This document shows, in pieces, positions 1 to 6,432 of a stretch of 7,860 nucleotides of DNA (the stretch's first letter is position 1; every line of letters begins with the position of its first letter). Both the position numbers and the translations under genes were made by a program. The notes under the pieces were generated by a model. The model searched no databases. It had not been told where the DNA came from and worked only from the letters and a program-made list of their open reading frames with translations. The stretch is from contig DASUMP010000009.1 of NCBI GenBank assembly GCA_036277635.1, forward strand, positions 1 through 7,860. Direction: 5' to 3'. Source of the stretch: DASUMP01 sp036277635. Lineage in GTDB: Bacteria > Actinomycetota > Acidimicrobiia > IMCC26256 > PALSA-610.

Positions 1-975
1 GACCCGACCGGCGGGCGTCCACACCTCGACCACGGTCATGCGGTTCTCGGTGAGCGTGCCGGTCTTGTCGGTGCAGATGAAGGTGGTCGATCCCAGCGTC
101 TCGACCGCTTCGAGGTGGCGCACGAGCGCGCCGCGACGCGCCATGCGCTGCGCGCCGACCGCGAGCGACAGCGTCACTGTCGGGAGCAGCCCCTCGGGGA
201 CGAGCGCCACGGTGACGCCGATGCCGAACAAGAACCCGTCACCGGCGGGCGTGCCGAGCAGCAGTGAGAGCACGAAGAACGAGACGCCCACGCCCACGGC
301 CACGAACGCGATCGTCCTCACGACGCGGTGCAGCTCGAGCGCGAGTGGTGTCGGCTCCCGCTTGGTCACCGTCGTCAGCTGCGCGATCGACGCGAGTCGC
401 GTGTCGCTCGCGATCGCCACGACGGTCGCGACCGCCTCGCCCTCGACGACGAACGAACCGGCGAAGACGCTTCCCCCGACCTCGACATCGGTGGGCACGC
501 TCTCGCCGGTCAGCGTCGAGGTGTCGACGCGCAGCGCGTGACTCTCGATCGCGACCAGATCGGCGCTGATGCGGTCGCCGGCGGCGAGCACGACGCGATC
601 GCCCACCACGAGCTCCGACGCGTCGATCTCGGTGGAGACGCCGTCGCGCACCACGACGACGCGCCGCGGCAACAACGCTCGGAGTCGCTCGGCGGCACGC
701 TCGGCGCGGTGCTCCTGCGCGAACGCGAACGCGCCGTTCACCACGATCACCCCGAAGATCGCGATCCCGAGCGCGGGCATCCCGCCCACGATCGCCAGGC
801 CGCCGGCGGCCCACAGGAGCAGCGCGAAGAAATGCACCAGCTGCTGGGCGAGCTGGCGCCACGCCGGTTCGGGCGGCGTGGTCGGCAGCACGTTCGGTCC
901 GGACGCGACGTGCCGCCGGGCGGCCTCCTCGCTCGTGAGCCCGGCCCGCGCACCCGATGTGAGCTCCGCGACCAC
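1..975 (-). CDS. P2-type cation-transporting ATPase, Na/K-ATPase-like (IIC-like), N-terminal part; C-terminus beyond the left edge
   Basis: ATP-driven cation pump of the inner membrane. Only 325 residues from the proposed start are in the window. In order they show a cytosolic N-terminal segment (GLTSEEAARR), two membrane segments at about 49-86, an actuator domain with TGES at 156-159, membrane segments 3 and 4 at about 219-241 and 248-274, and the phosphorylation loop CTDKTGTLTENR with the acceptor Asp at 303. The fourth segment carries PEGLLPTVT (260-268). PEGLL with EAVETLGST resembles Na+/K+-ATPases and their bacterial relatives more than the PEGLP of SERCA, so the ion may differ from that of the second pump in this window; the deciding helices 5 and 6 lie outside. 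I chose GTG at 975 because GAGG precedes it closely and the codons between it and an in-frame ATG at 1071 are unusually rich in A/T third positions and overlap a tandem repeat. The ATG (32 residues longer, no clear Shine-Dalgarno) is the alternative. Transcribed divergently from the membrane-protein gene. Confidence 0.93.
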   Translation of the reverse strand, partial: MVAELTSGARAGLTSEEAARRHVASGPNVLPTTPPEPAWRQLAQQLVHFFALLLWAAGGLAIVGGMPALGIAIFGVIVVNGAFAFAQEHRAERAAERLRALLPRRVVVVRDGVSTEIDASELVVGDRVVLAAGDRISADLVAIESHALRVDTSTLTGESVPTDVEVGGSVFAGSFVVEGEAVATVVAIASDTRLASIAQLTTVTKREPTPLALELHRVVRTIAFVAVGVGVSFFVLSLLLGTPAGDGFLFGIGVTVALVPEGLLPTVTLSLAVGAQRMARRGALVRHLEAVETLGSTTFICTDKTGTLTENRMTVVEVWTPAGRV

Positions 976-1053
976 CGCACCTCGTTCCGCCGCCCGCAGC
1001 CGTCGTTCCCACGCTGCGCTCGCGGCGGCGGCCGCGGGCAGGCCCGATGGTCC

Positions 1054-1093
1054 CGAACCACCACGAACCATCAGCGGCAACGGGGCGCGAACC
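1054..1093. repeat. Tandem 10-bp direct repeat plus third half-site in divergent control region (candidate operator)
   Basis: CGAACCACCA (1054-1063) is followed at once by CGAACCATCA (1064-1073), nine of ten bases identical. The core CGAACC recurs at 1088-1093. The 10-bp period places the two copies on the same face of the helix, as in many tandem regulator sites. It lies between two divergently transcribed transport genes. The regulator is not identifiable from the window, and operator function is inference. Confidence 0.4.
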
Positions 1094-1096
1094 GCC

Positions 1097-1113
1097 CCCG
1101 CGCGAGGCGCGGG
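1097..1113. promoter_or_regulatory. Perfect inverted repeat in divergent intergenic region
   Basis: CCCGCGC, a three-base spacer GAG, then GCGCGGG: a perfect 7-bp dyad. It directly abuts a -10-like hexamer on the plus strand and so would lie in the spacer of that promoter. It could be an operator or an RNA hairpin. No T-run follows on either strand, so a terminator is unlikely. Confidence 0.35.
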
Positions 1114-1119
1114 TACGCT
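1114..1119 (+). promoter_or_regulatory. Possible -10 element for the membrane protein/ATPase unit
   Basis: TACGCT fits the TAnnnT pattern of actinobacterial housekeeping promoters and sits 49 bases before the ATG of the next gene. I see no convincing -35 at the right distance. Weak call from sequence alone. Confidence 0.25.
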
Positions 1120-1133
1120 CCTCGGAGCCGGTC

Positions 1134-1152
1134 GGCGGCCGTCGGGGCCGCC
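1134..1152 (+). promoter_or_regulatory. 5'-leader hairpin abutting the ribosome-binding site
   Basis: GGCGGCC, loop GTCGG, GGCCGCC: a perfect 7-bp all-GC stem whose last base touches the Shine-Dalgarno sequence. If transcription starts upstream, this stem would form in the leader mRNA and could affect ribosome access or mRNA stability. The structure is seen in the sequence; its function is inferred. Confidence 0.35.
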
Positions 1153-1160
1153 AAGGGGGA
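1153..1160 (+). promoter_or_regulatory. Ribosome-binding site of the membrane-protein gene
   Basis: AAGGGGGA ends eight bases before the ATG at 1169. It is the clearest Shine-Dalgarno match in the window and fixes this start within a much longer open frame that extends upstream into the antisense of the neighbouring ATPase. Confidence 0.7.
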
Positions 1161-1168
1161 TCCTTCGC

Positions 1169-2392
1169 ATGACCACCGTCGCTGCCGACGCGCTGAGCTC
1201 CGGTCGCGAGCGCACGCTCTCGATCGCACCCGCGCTCGCGGTCGCCGCCCTCGCCTCGATCGGGGCGGGCGCCATCCACGCCGCCGCGATCGGCGTGCAC
1301 AGCGAGCACCGCCAGGCCGTCATCACCTTCACCGTCGTCGCCGCGATCCAGATCGGCTTCGGTGTCCTCGCGCTCAGCTTCTCGAGCCGCATCATCGCCG
1401 TGCTCGGCGCGCTCACCAACGCCACGTTCATCGGCGGCTGGGCGCTCGCGAAGACGAACGGGATCTCGTTCATCGACGGGCTCGACGTCAAGGAGAACAT
1501 CCAGACCGCCGACGCGATCGCGGCCGCGCTCGCGGCCGTCGCGATCGTCGGCGTGGTCGTCGCACTGCGCGCCGGGTTGCGGCCGAGCGCGCTGGGCGGT
1601 GCGACGCTCGCGATCGCCGCGCTCGTCACCGCGCTGATCGCCACGCCCGCGATGGTCTCGGCCGGTTCGCACGCGCACTCAGCCGGCGACGACCACGGCG
1701 GCGCCGCCGCGACCGACACGCACTCCGACGGTCACGGCGACGCGCACGGCGACATGCCCGGCGGTGGCGGCGACCCGGGCAACACGCCCGCGGCGGTGCC
1801 GACTCCCTACGACCCGACGAAGCCGATCGACCTGAGCGGCGTCGACGGCGTCACACCCGAGCAGCAGGCGCAGGCCGAGAACCTGATCGCGGTCACGCTG
1901 CTGCGGCTGCCGCAGTTCTCCGACCCGGCGACCGCGGAAGCCGCCGGCTACCGCTCGATCGGCGACGGCTTCACCGGCTACGAGCACTACATCAACCAGG
2001 CGCTCTTCGACGACGGCCGGATCCTCGACCCCGACTACCCCGAGTCGCTCGTGTACCAGACGAACGGCACCGGCGGGAAGCAGCTCGTCGCCGCGATGTT
2101 CATGCTCGAGTCCGACGCCACCCTCGACGACGTGCCCGACTACGGCGGCAAGCTGATGCAGTGGCACATCCACAACAACCTGTGCTTCACCACCAGTGGA
2201 CAGGTTGCAGGCCTCACCAACGCCGACGGCACGTGCACGGCGCCGCTCGTCACCGGCGTGCAGTCGCCGATGGTGCACGTGTGGATCACGCCGCACGAGT
2301 GCGGGCCGTTCGCGGCGCTCGAAGGTGTCGCCGGCGGTCAGATCAAGGACGGCGAAGAGCGCTGGTGCGACCACGCCCACGGGGCGAGCTGA
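1169..2392 (+). CDS. Five-helix membrane protein with His-rich linker and C-terminal Cys/His-rich domain, function unknown
   Basis: 407 residues; the start is fixed by a strong Shine-Dalgarno. Hydrophobic segments lie at about 18-42, 49-70, 74-95, 114-134 and 141-164. Charges (Arg before helix 1, Arg in the 2-3 and 4-5 loops) predict the N-terminus inside and the C-terminus outside the cell. A linker at 168-196 has six His among Asp and Gly, suggesting loose metal binding. A Pro/Gly-rich stretch leads to a soluble domain (about 230-407) with the motifs AAGYRSIGDG (258-267), QWHIHNNLC (331-339), HVWITPHECGPF (370-381) and a terminal WCDHAH (399-404). Cys339, 356, 378 and 400 with the nearby His residues could bind metal or form disulfides. 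I recall similar uncharacterised actinobacterial proteins but no assigned function. It sits six bases before a calcium-type ATPase in the same frame, so the two are probably one transcript and may serve the same cation. A role as extracytoplasmic metal sensor, chaperone or enzyme is open. Confidence 0.88.
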   Translation: MTTVAADALSSGRERTLSIAPALAVAALASIGAGAIHAAAIGVHSEHRQAVITFTVVAAIQIGFGVLALSFSSRIIAVLGALTNATFIGGWALAKTNGISFIDGLDVKENIQTADAIAAALAAVAIVGVVVALRAGLRPSALGGATLAIAALVTALIATPAMVSAGSHAHSAGDDHGGAAATDTHSDGHGDAHGDMPGGGGDPGNTPAAVPTPYDPTKPIDLSGVDGVTPEQQAQAENLIAVTLLRLPQFSDPATAEAAGYRSIGDGFTGYEHYINQALFDDGRILDPDYPESLVYQTNGTGGKQLVAAMFMLESDATLDDVPDYGGKLMQWHIHNNLCFTTSGQVAGLTNADGTCTAPLVTGVQSPMVHVWITPHECGPFAALEGVAGGQIKDGEERWCDHAHGAS

Positions 2393-2398
2393 GCCACG

Positions 2399-5056
2399 AT
2401 CGACGCACCGTGGGCGGCCGACGCCGATGCGGTCGTCCGTGCGCTCGGGTCCGACCGTGATCGGGGCCTGACCGACCGCGAGGCCGATCGGCGGCACGAG
2501 CAGTTCGGGCGCAACGAGCTCACGACGCGCGCGCGTCCGAGCGCGTGGCGGCTGTTCTTCTCGCAGCTCACCAACACCATGACCGCCGTGCTGGGCGTCG
2601 CGGCCGTGGTCACCGTGGCCATCGGCGAGTACGTCGACACCGGCGCGATCGTCGTGATCCTCGTGCTCAACGCGGTCTTCGGGTTCGTCCAGGAGCACCG
2701 CGCCGAACAGGCGATGGACGCGCTGCGCCGACTCACCGGCACCACCGCGCGCGTCGTGCGCGACGGAGCTCTGCGCGAGATCGCGAGCGTCGAGCTGGTG
2801 CCGGGTGACGTCGTCGAGCTCGCAGCGGGCGACGTCGTCCCCGCCGATCTCCGGCTGCTCGACGTGCGCGGGCTGCGAGTCGACGAAGCCGCTCTGACCG
2901 GCGAGTCCGAGCCGGCGGCGAAGACCGTTGTGTGGGTCGGAACCGACGACGTTCCCGCGCTCGGGGAGCGCACCACGATCGCCTACAAGGGAACCGCGGT
3001 CACCTACGGACGCGCGCGGGGCGTCGTCGTCGCGACGGGGATGGACACGGAGTTCGGGCGCATCGCACAGCTGTTGCAGACGGCCGGGATCACGACCACC
3101 CCGCTCCAGCGGCGTCTGGCGGTGCTCGGCCGGCGCACGGCCGCGGCCGCGCTCGTGGTGGTCGCGACCGTGTTCACGATCGGGGTCGCGTCGGGCGAGC
3201 CGGCCGACGACATGTTCCTGACCGCCGTGAGCCTCGCGGTGGCGGCGATCCCCGAGGGCCTCCCGGCCGTGGTGACCGTCGCGCTCGCGCTCGGTGCGCG
3301 CCGCATGGCGACGCGTCACGCGCTCGTGCGCAAGCTCGCGGCGGTCGAGACGCTCGGGTCGGTCACGGTGATCTGCTCCGACAAGACCGGCACGCTCACC
3401 GAGAACCGGATGAGCGTCGAGCTGGCGTGGACGCCGGCCGGGTCGTACCGCATCACCGGCGACGGCTACGCCCCCGACGGTTCGGTGACCGGCCCCGACG
3501 ACGCCGCGCGCGACGAGCACCTGCGGCGGGCGGCGGCGGTCGCGGCCGCGTGCAACGACGCGGTGCTGCACCCACCTGACTCCGAGCGATCCGAGTGGAC
3601 ACTCACCGGCGATCCGACGGAGGGCGCGCTCCTCGCGTTCGCGTCGCGCGTGGGGGTCGAACCCGCGGCGTTCGTCCGCCGCAACCCGAGGCGCGCCGAG
3701 ATCGCCTTCGACGCGACGCGCCGGCTGATGACCACCGTGCACGAGACCGCCGACGGCACGTGGATCGCAGTGAAGGGGGCGCTGAGCGCGCTCGCGCCGC
3801 TCGCGCGCGCCGAGGACGCGGCGCTGCTCGCCGACGCGGAGCGCGCCGCCGATCGCATGACGCGCGACGGGTACCGGGTCCTCGCGCTCGCCGATCGGGT
3901 CCGTTCGGAACCCACGACGGGGATCCGCCTCGACGACGCCGAGCGCGACCTGCGGCTGCTGGGCATCGTCGGAATCGCCGACCCGCCGCGCGCGGCGGCG
4001 CGCTCGGCGCTCGCGGTCGCGCAGGGCGCGGGCATCCGGACGGTGATGATCACGGGGGACGACCCGCGCACGGCCGCGGCGATCGCCGAGCGGCTCGGGA
4101 TCTCGGAGCACGGGCGGGCGGTCACCGGCGCGCAGCTCGGGACGATGACCGACGCGCAGCTCGCGGCTCAGGTGCACGAGATCGCGGTCTACGCGCGCAC
4201 GGACCCCGCGCAGAAGCTCCGCATCGTCGACGCGTGGCAGTCACGCGGTGACGTGGTCGCGATGACGGGTGACGGCGTGAACGACGCACCGGCGCTGCAA
4301 CGCGCCGACATCGGCGTGGCGATGGGCATCACCGGCACCGACGTGAGCAAGGAAGCCTCCGACATGGTGCTGGCCGACGACAACTACGCGACGATCGTGG
4401 GCGCGGTCGAGGAGGGGCGGCGCATCTACGACAACATCCGCCGCTTCGTCCGCTATCTCCTCACGACGAACACGGGTGAGATCCTGATCATGTTCGTCGC
4501 GCCGCTCGTGGGCCTGCCGCTCCCGCTGCTGCCGCTCCAGATCCTGTGGGTGAACCTGGTGACAGACGGCCTCCCGGCGGTGGCGCTCGGCCTCGAGCCC
4601 GCGGAGCCCGACACGATGGCGCGACCGCCGCGCGCTCCCGACGAGTCGATCCTCGCCCACGGGCTCTGGCAGCACGCGATCTGGGTCGGCGCGCTGATGG
4701 CGGCGGTCGTGATCCCGTTGCAGGCGATCAGCCGCGCCGCCGACTGGCCGTGGCAAACGATGGTCTTCACGACCGTGGCGTTCCTCCAACTCGGACACGC
4801 GCTCGCGGTGCGCTCCGAACGGGAATCGTTCTTCCGTCTCGGCGTCGGGTCGAACCCGTGGCTCACCGGCGCGGTGCTCGTGAGCGTCGTGGCGCAGCTC
4901 GCGACGACCTACCTCGAACCGCTGCAACGCGTGTTCGACACCGAAGCGCTCGACGCGCCGCAGCTGCTCGTCGTGCTCGTCGCGTCGACCACGGTGTTCG
5001 TCGCCGTGGAGCTCGAGAAGCGGGTGCGCCGAAGGCGCGTGAGCTCAGGGGTGTGA
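2399..5056 (+). CDS. P2A-type (SERCA/PMR1-like) calcium-transporting ATPase; start codon unclear
   Basis: Membrane pump predicted to export Ca2+ (possibly Mn2+) with ATP. Numbered from 2399 (885 residues, normal for the family): N-terminal GLTDREADRR, helices 1-2 at about 61-99, actuator TGES 167-170, PEGLP 285-289, phosphorylated Asp328 in SDKTGTLTENR, nucleotide-domain KGA with Lys459, TGD 552-554, TGDGVND 623-629, then six C-terminal helices. The calcium ligands of SERCA are matched by Glu286, Asn691, Glu694, Asn719, Thr722 and Asp723, in QILWVNLVTDGLPA-type context, so both SERCA-like sites could be present. Oddity: between the upstream TGA (2390-2392) and the first in-frame ATG (2579) there is no ATG, GTG or TTG, yet this stretch encodes the expected N-terminal domain. 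I place the start at ATC 2399 provisionally; CTG 2468 is another option. ATG 2579 would remove the cytosolic N-terminus and begin inside helix 1. Expression probably depends on coupling to the upstream gene. The 3' end overlaps the convergent zinc-finger gene by 12 bases. Confidence 0.93.
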   Translation: MDAPWAADADAVVRALGSDRDRGLTDREADRRHEQFGRNELTTRARPSAWRLFFSQLTNTMTAVLGVAAVVTVAIGEYVDTGAIVVILVLNAVFGFVQEHRAEQAMDALRRLTGTTARVVRDGALREIASVELVPGDVVELAAGDVVPADLRLLDVRGLRVDEAALTGESEPAAKTVVWVGTDDVPALGERTTIAYKGTAVTYGRARGVVVATGMDTEFGRIAQLLQTAGITTTPLQRRLAVLGRRTAAAALVVVATVFTIGVASGEPADDMFLTAVSLAVAAIPEGLPAVVTVALALGARRMATRHALVRKLAAVETLGSVTVICSDKTGTLTENRMSVELAWTPAGSYRITGDGYAPDGSVTGPDDAARDEHLRRAAAVAAACNDAVLHPPDSERSEWTLTGDPTEGALLAFASRVGVEPAAFVRRNPRRAEIAFDATRRLMTTVHETADGTWIAVKGALSALAPLARAEDAALLADAERAADRMTRDGYRVLALADRVRSEPTTGIRLDDAERDLRLLGIVGIADPPRAAARSALAVAQGAGIRTVMITGDDPRTAAAIAERLGISEHGRAVTGAQLGTMTDAQLAAQVHEIAVYARTDPAQKLRIVDAWQSRGDVVAMTGDGVNDAPALQRADIGVAMGITGTDVSKEASDMVLADDNYATIVGAVEEGRRIYDNIRRFVRYLLTTNTGEILIMFVAPLVGLPLPLLPLQILWVNLVTDGLPAVALGLEPAEPDTMARPPRAPDESILAHGLWQHAIWVGALMAAVVIPLQAISRAADWPWQTMVFTTVAFLQLGHALAVRSERESFFRLGVGSNPWLTGAVLVSVVAQLATTYLEPLQRVFDTEALDAPQLLVVLVASTTVFVAVELEKRVRRRRVSSGV

Positions 5057-5338
5057 CGGCGCGGGCGCGGCACCGTCGATCTCGAGCAGCACGCGATCCT
5101 CGTAGCACCACCACCAGTCCTCGCCGGGCTCGTAGGAGCGCACGATCGGGTGGTCGGCCGCGTGCCAGTGCGCCGTGGCGTGCCGGTTCTTCGAGCTGTC
5201 GCAGCACCCGATGTGCCCGCATGCCATGCACATGCGCAGGTGCAACCACGAGTCGCCCGTGCGCAGGCAGTCTTCACACCCTTCGCTCGACGGGGTGACG
5301 TCGGTGATCGTGTCCAGGTGCGTGCAGCTGTCTGCCAT
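5045..5338 (-). CDS. Standalone UBP-type zinc-finger protein
   Basis: A 97-residue soluble protein consisting almost entirely of one UBP-type (ubiquitin-hydrolase) zinc finger. Visible ligand candidates are Cys5, His7, Cys21, Cys24, Cys37, Cys40, Cys45, His57, His59 and His63, with the family-typical spacing C-x2-C, MCMACGHIGCC and HWHAADHP. In eukaryotes this fold binds the free C-terminus of ubiquitin; in bacteria the ligand is not known. I recall bacterial copies fused to Na+/H+ antiporters, which would fit the nearby ATPases, but that is recollection, not evidence from the window. The ATG at 5338 has two GAGGA copies upstream, 3 and 11 bases away. It is the last gene of a probable minus-strand operon, 50 bases after the DUF2804 gene, and its tail overlaps that of the ATPase gene by 12 bases. 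No membrane segment or signal peptide. Confidence 0.9.
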   Translation of the reverse strand: MADSCTHLDTITDVTPSSEGCEDCLRTGDSWLHLRMCMACGHIGCCDSSKNRHATAHWHAADHPIVRSYEPGEDWWWCYEDRVLLEIDGAAPAPSHP

Positions 5339-5388
5339 GGTTCCTCGTGTCCTCGTCGGGTCGATGTCGTGGAGTGGGGATTGCCGCG

Positions 5389-6432
5389 TCACCAGCGTGA
5401 GCGGGATTCTTCGGCGAAGCCTTGGATCTCGGCGAGCTCGACGCGTTCGCCGGCGTCGGTGACGACGACGCCGGACCACGTGCCGAACACCTGGTGGGTC
5501 TCGGTCCCCATGATGCCGATCTCGGTCTTGGAGTGCTTGTCGTAGCGAGGGTGCAGCACGAGCGAGAGCTGGCCGCCGGGATCCTGCACGGTCCACGGCC
5601 GCAGCGGCTCGTCCCAGTCGTAGTCCCACACGAGCTCGGCGCCGAGCTTCGTGAGCACGCCGTCGAGCAGCACGCCGTTCTCGGTGAAGCCGGTACCAAC
5701 GGTCCACTTCCCGCCGAGCTGCAGCCCGACGACGGACGCGCCGCCCCGCACTCGTCCGGCACCGCCGCCCCAGTTCCACCGCGTGCGGTACGGCCAGCGC
5801 CCGCGCCCGACGTCGAGCACGCCCCACGCGTCGGTGCCGCCGCGCGCGGCGCCGAACGTCCACGTGCGGTCACCCACGACGAGCTCGCCGTGCGCGGGTC
5901 GGGCCTGGTGCTTCGACGTGAACTGGAACCGCCGATCGGTCCACGGGATCACGACGTTGAGCGACTCGTGCGCGTCGGGGAGCTCGACGGTGGCGTCGAG
6001 GCGACCGCGCCGGCCGTCGCGCTCGCGCCACGACGCGACGAGATGGGTCGCGCCGTCGGGAGCGTCGGAGATGTCGAGCTCGAAGTTGCGTCGCGCGACC
6101 CGCAACGGCGCGGTCGCGGGGACGTCGGGGAGCGAGAAGCCGCGCGCACCGGGCACCGAGATGCCGCGCCCGCCGTGCACCGCGGTCGTGAGGTCGACCC
6201 ACCACACGTCGGCGAGGCCGAGGTAGTCGACGTCGGCGTAGACGCTCGACACGACGAGGTCGCCGGCGAGGATCGCCCAGTAGTCCCAGCGCTTCGTGCG
6301 CCCCCACACGCCCTGCAGGTTGGCACGGTGCAGCGGTCGGCGCGACCACCCCCGAGCAGCGGGATTCAGCGTGTACCCGTCGGGGAGCGCGAGGTCGACG
6401 GGTTCCCGCAGCTCCGGCTCGTGGGTGCTCAC
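5389..6432 (-). CDS. DUF2804 family protein
   Basis: 347 residues, recognised as DUF2804 from its overall pattern: an N-terminal ARGWSRRPLHRANLQG stretch, GRTKRWDYWAI at about 44-54, WWVDL near 77-81, RWNWGGGAG at 218-226, then GLQLGGKWTVGTGFTENG (236-253) and a KLG motif at 262-264. The protein is rich in Trp and beta-prone sequence, has no signal peptide or membrane helix, and may adopt a lipocalin-like barrel, which is my inference. Its biochemical role is not established. The start is GTG at 6432, sharing the four bases GTGA with the stop of the upstream hydroxylase gene, so translation is likely coupled; the only purine-rich match before it is a weak GCGGGG. The zinc-finger gene follows 50 bases later. 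The coupling suggests it works with the hydroxylase, perhaps on a hydrophobic or aromatic substrate. Confidence 0.87.
   Translation of the reverse strand: MSTHEPELREPVDLALPDGYTLNPAARGWSRRPLHRANLQGVWGRTKRWDYWAILAGDLVVSSVYADVDYLGLADVWWVDLTTAVHGGRGISVPGARGFSLPDVPATAPLRVARRNFELDISDAPDGATHLVASWRERDGRRGRLDATVELPDAHESLNVVIPWTDRRFQFTSKHQARPAHGELVVGDRTWTFGAARGGTDAWGVLDVGRGRWPYRTRWNWGGGAGRVRGGASVVGLQLGGKWTVGTGFTENGVLLDGVLTKLGAELVWDYDWDEPLRPWTVQDPGGQLSLVLHPRYDKHSKTEIGIMGTETHQVFGTWSGVVVTDAGERVELAEIQGFAEESRSRW

Noticed and set aside
569..1168. Possible 200-residue N-terminal extension of the membrane protein
   Set aside because: The frame is open upstream only because it runs antisense to the left ATPase; the strong Shine-Dalgarno before the ATG at 1169 marks the start.
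2390..2392. TGA between the membrane protein and the ATPase as a selenocysteine codon
   Set aside because: The membrane protein reads as complete at its WCDHAH terminus, no UGA-recoding hairpin is evident just downstream, and ATPases of this type are normally separate proteins.
328..2460. 710-codon plus-strand open frame through both gene starts
   Set aside because: Arg-rich translation without motifs, crossing the antisense of one real gene, the control region and a different frame of another.
410..4086. Repeated GCGATCGC octamer (410, 595, 1514, 1610, 4079), resembling the cyanobacterial HIP1 palindrome
   Set aside because: All five copies lie in coding frame as the codons GCG ATC GCn (Ala-Ile-Ala), so favoured codons explain them.
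1679..4177. Very long antisense open frame (832 codons, minus strand) across the membrane protein and ATPase
   Set aside because: Its translation is Arg/Gly/Val/His-rich with no family motif and lies opposite two well-supported genes. Long antisense frames are expected when nearly all third positions are G or C.
5026..5038. Short stem GCGCC-GAA-GGCGC near the end of the ATPase gene as a terminator
   Set aside because: Only 5 bp, inside coding sequence, and not followed by a T-run.
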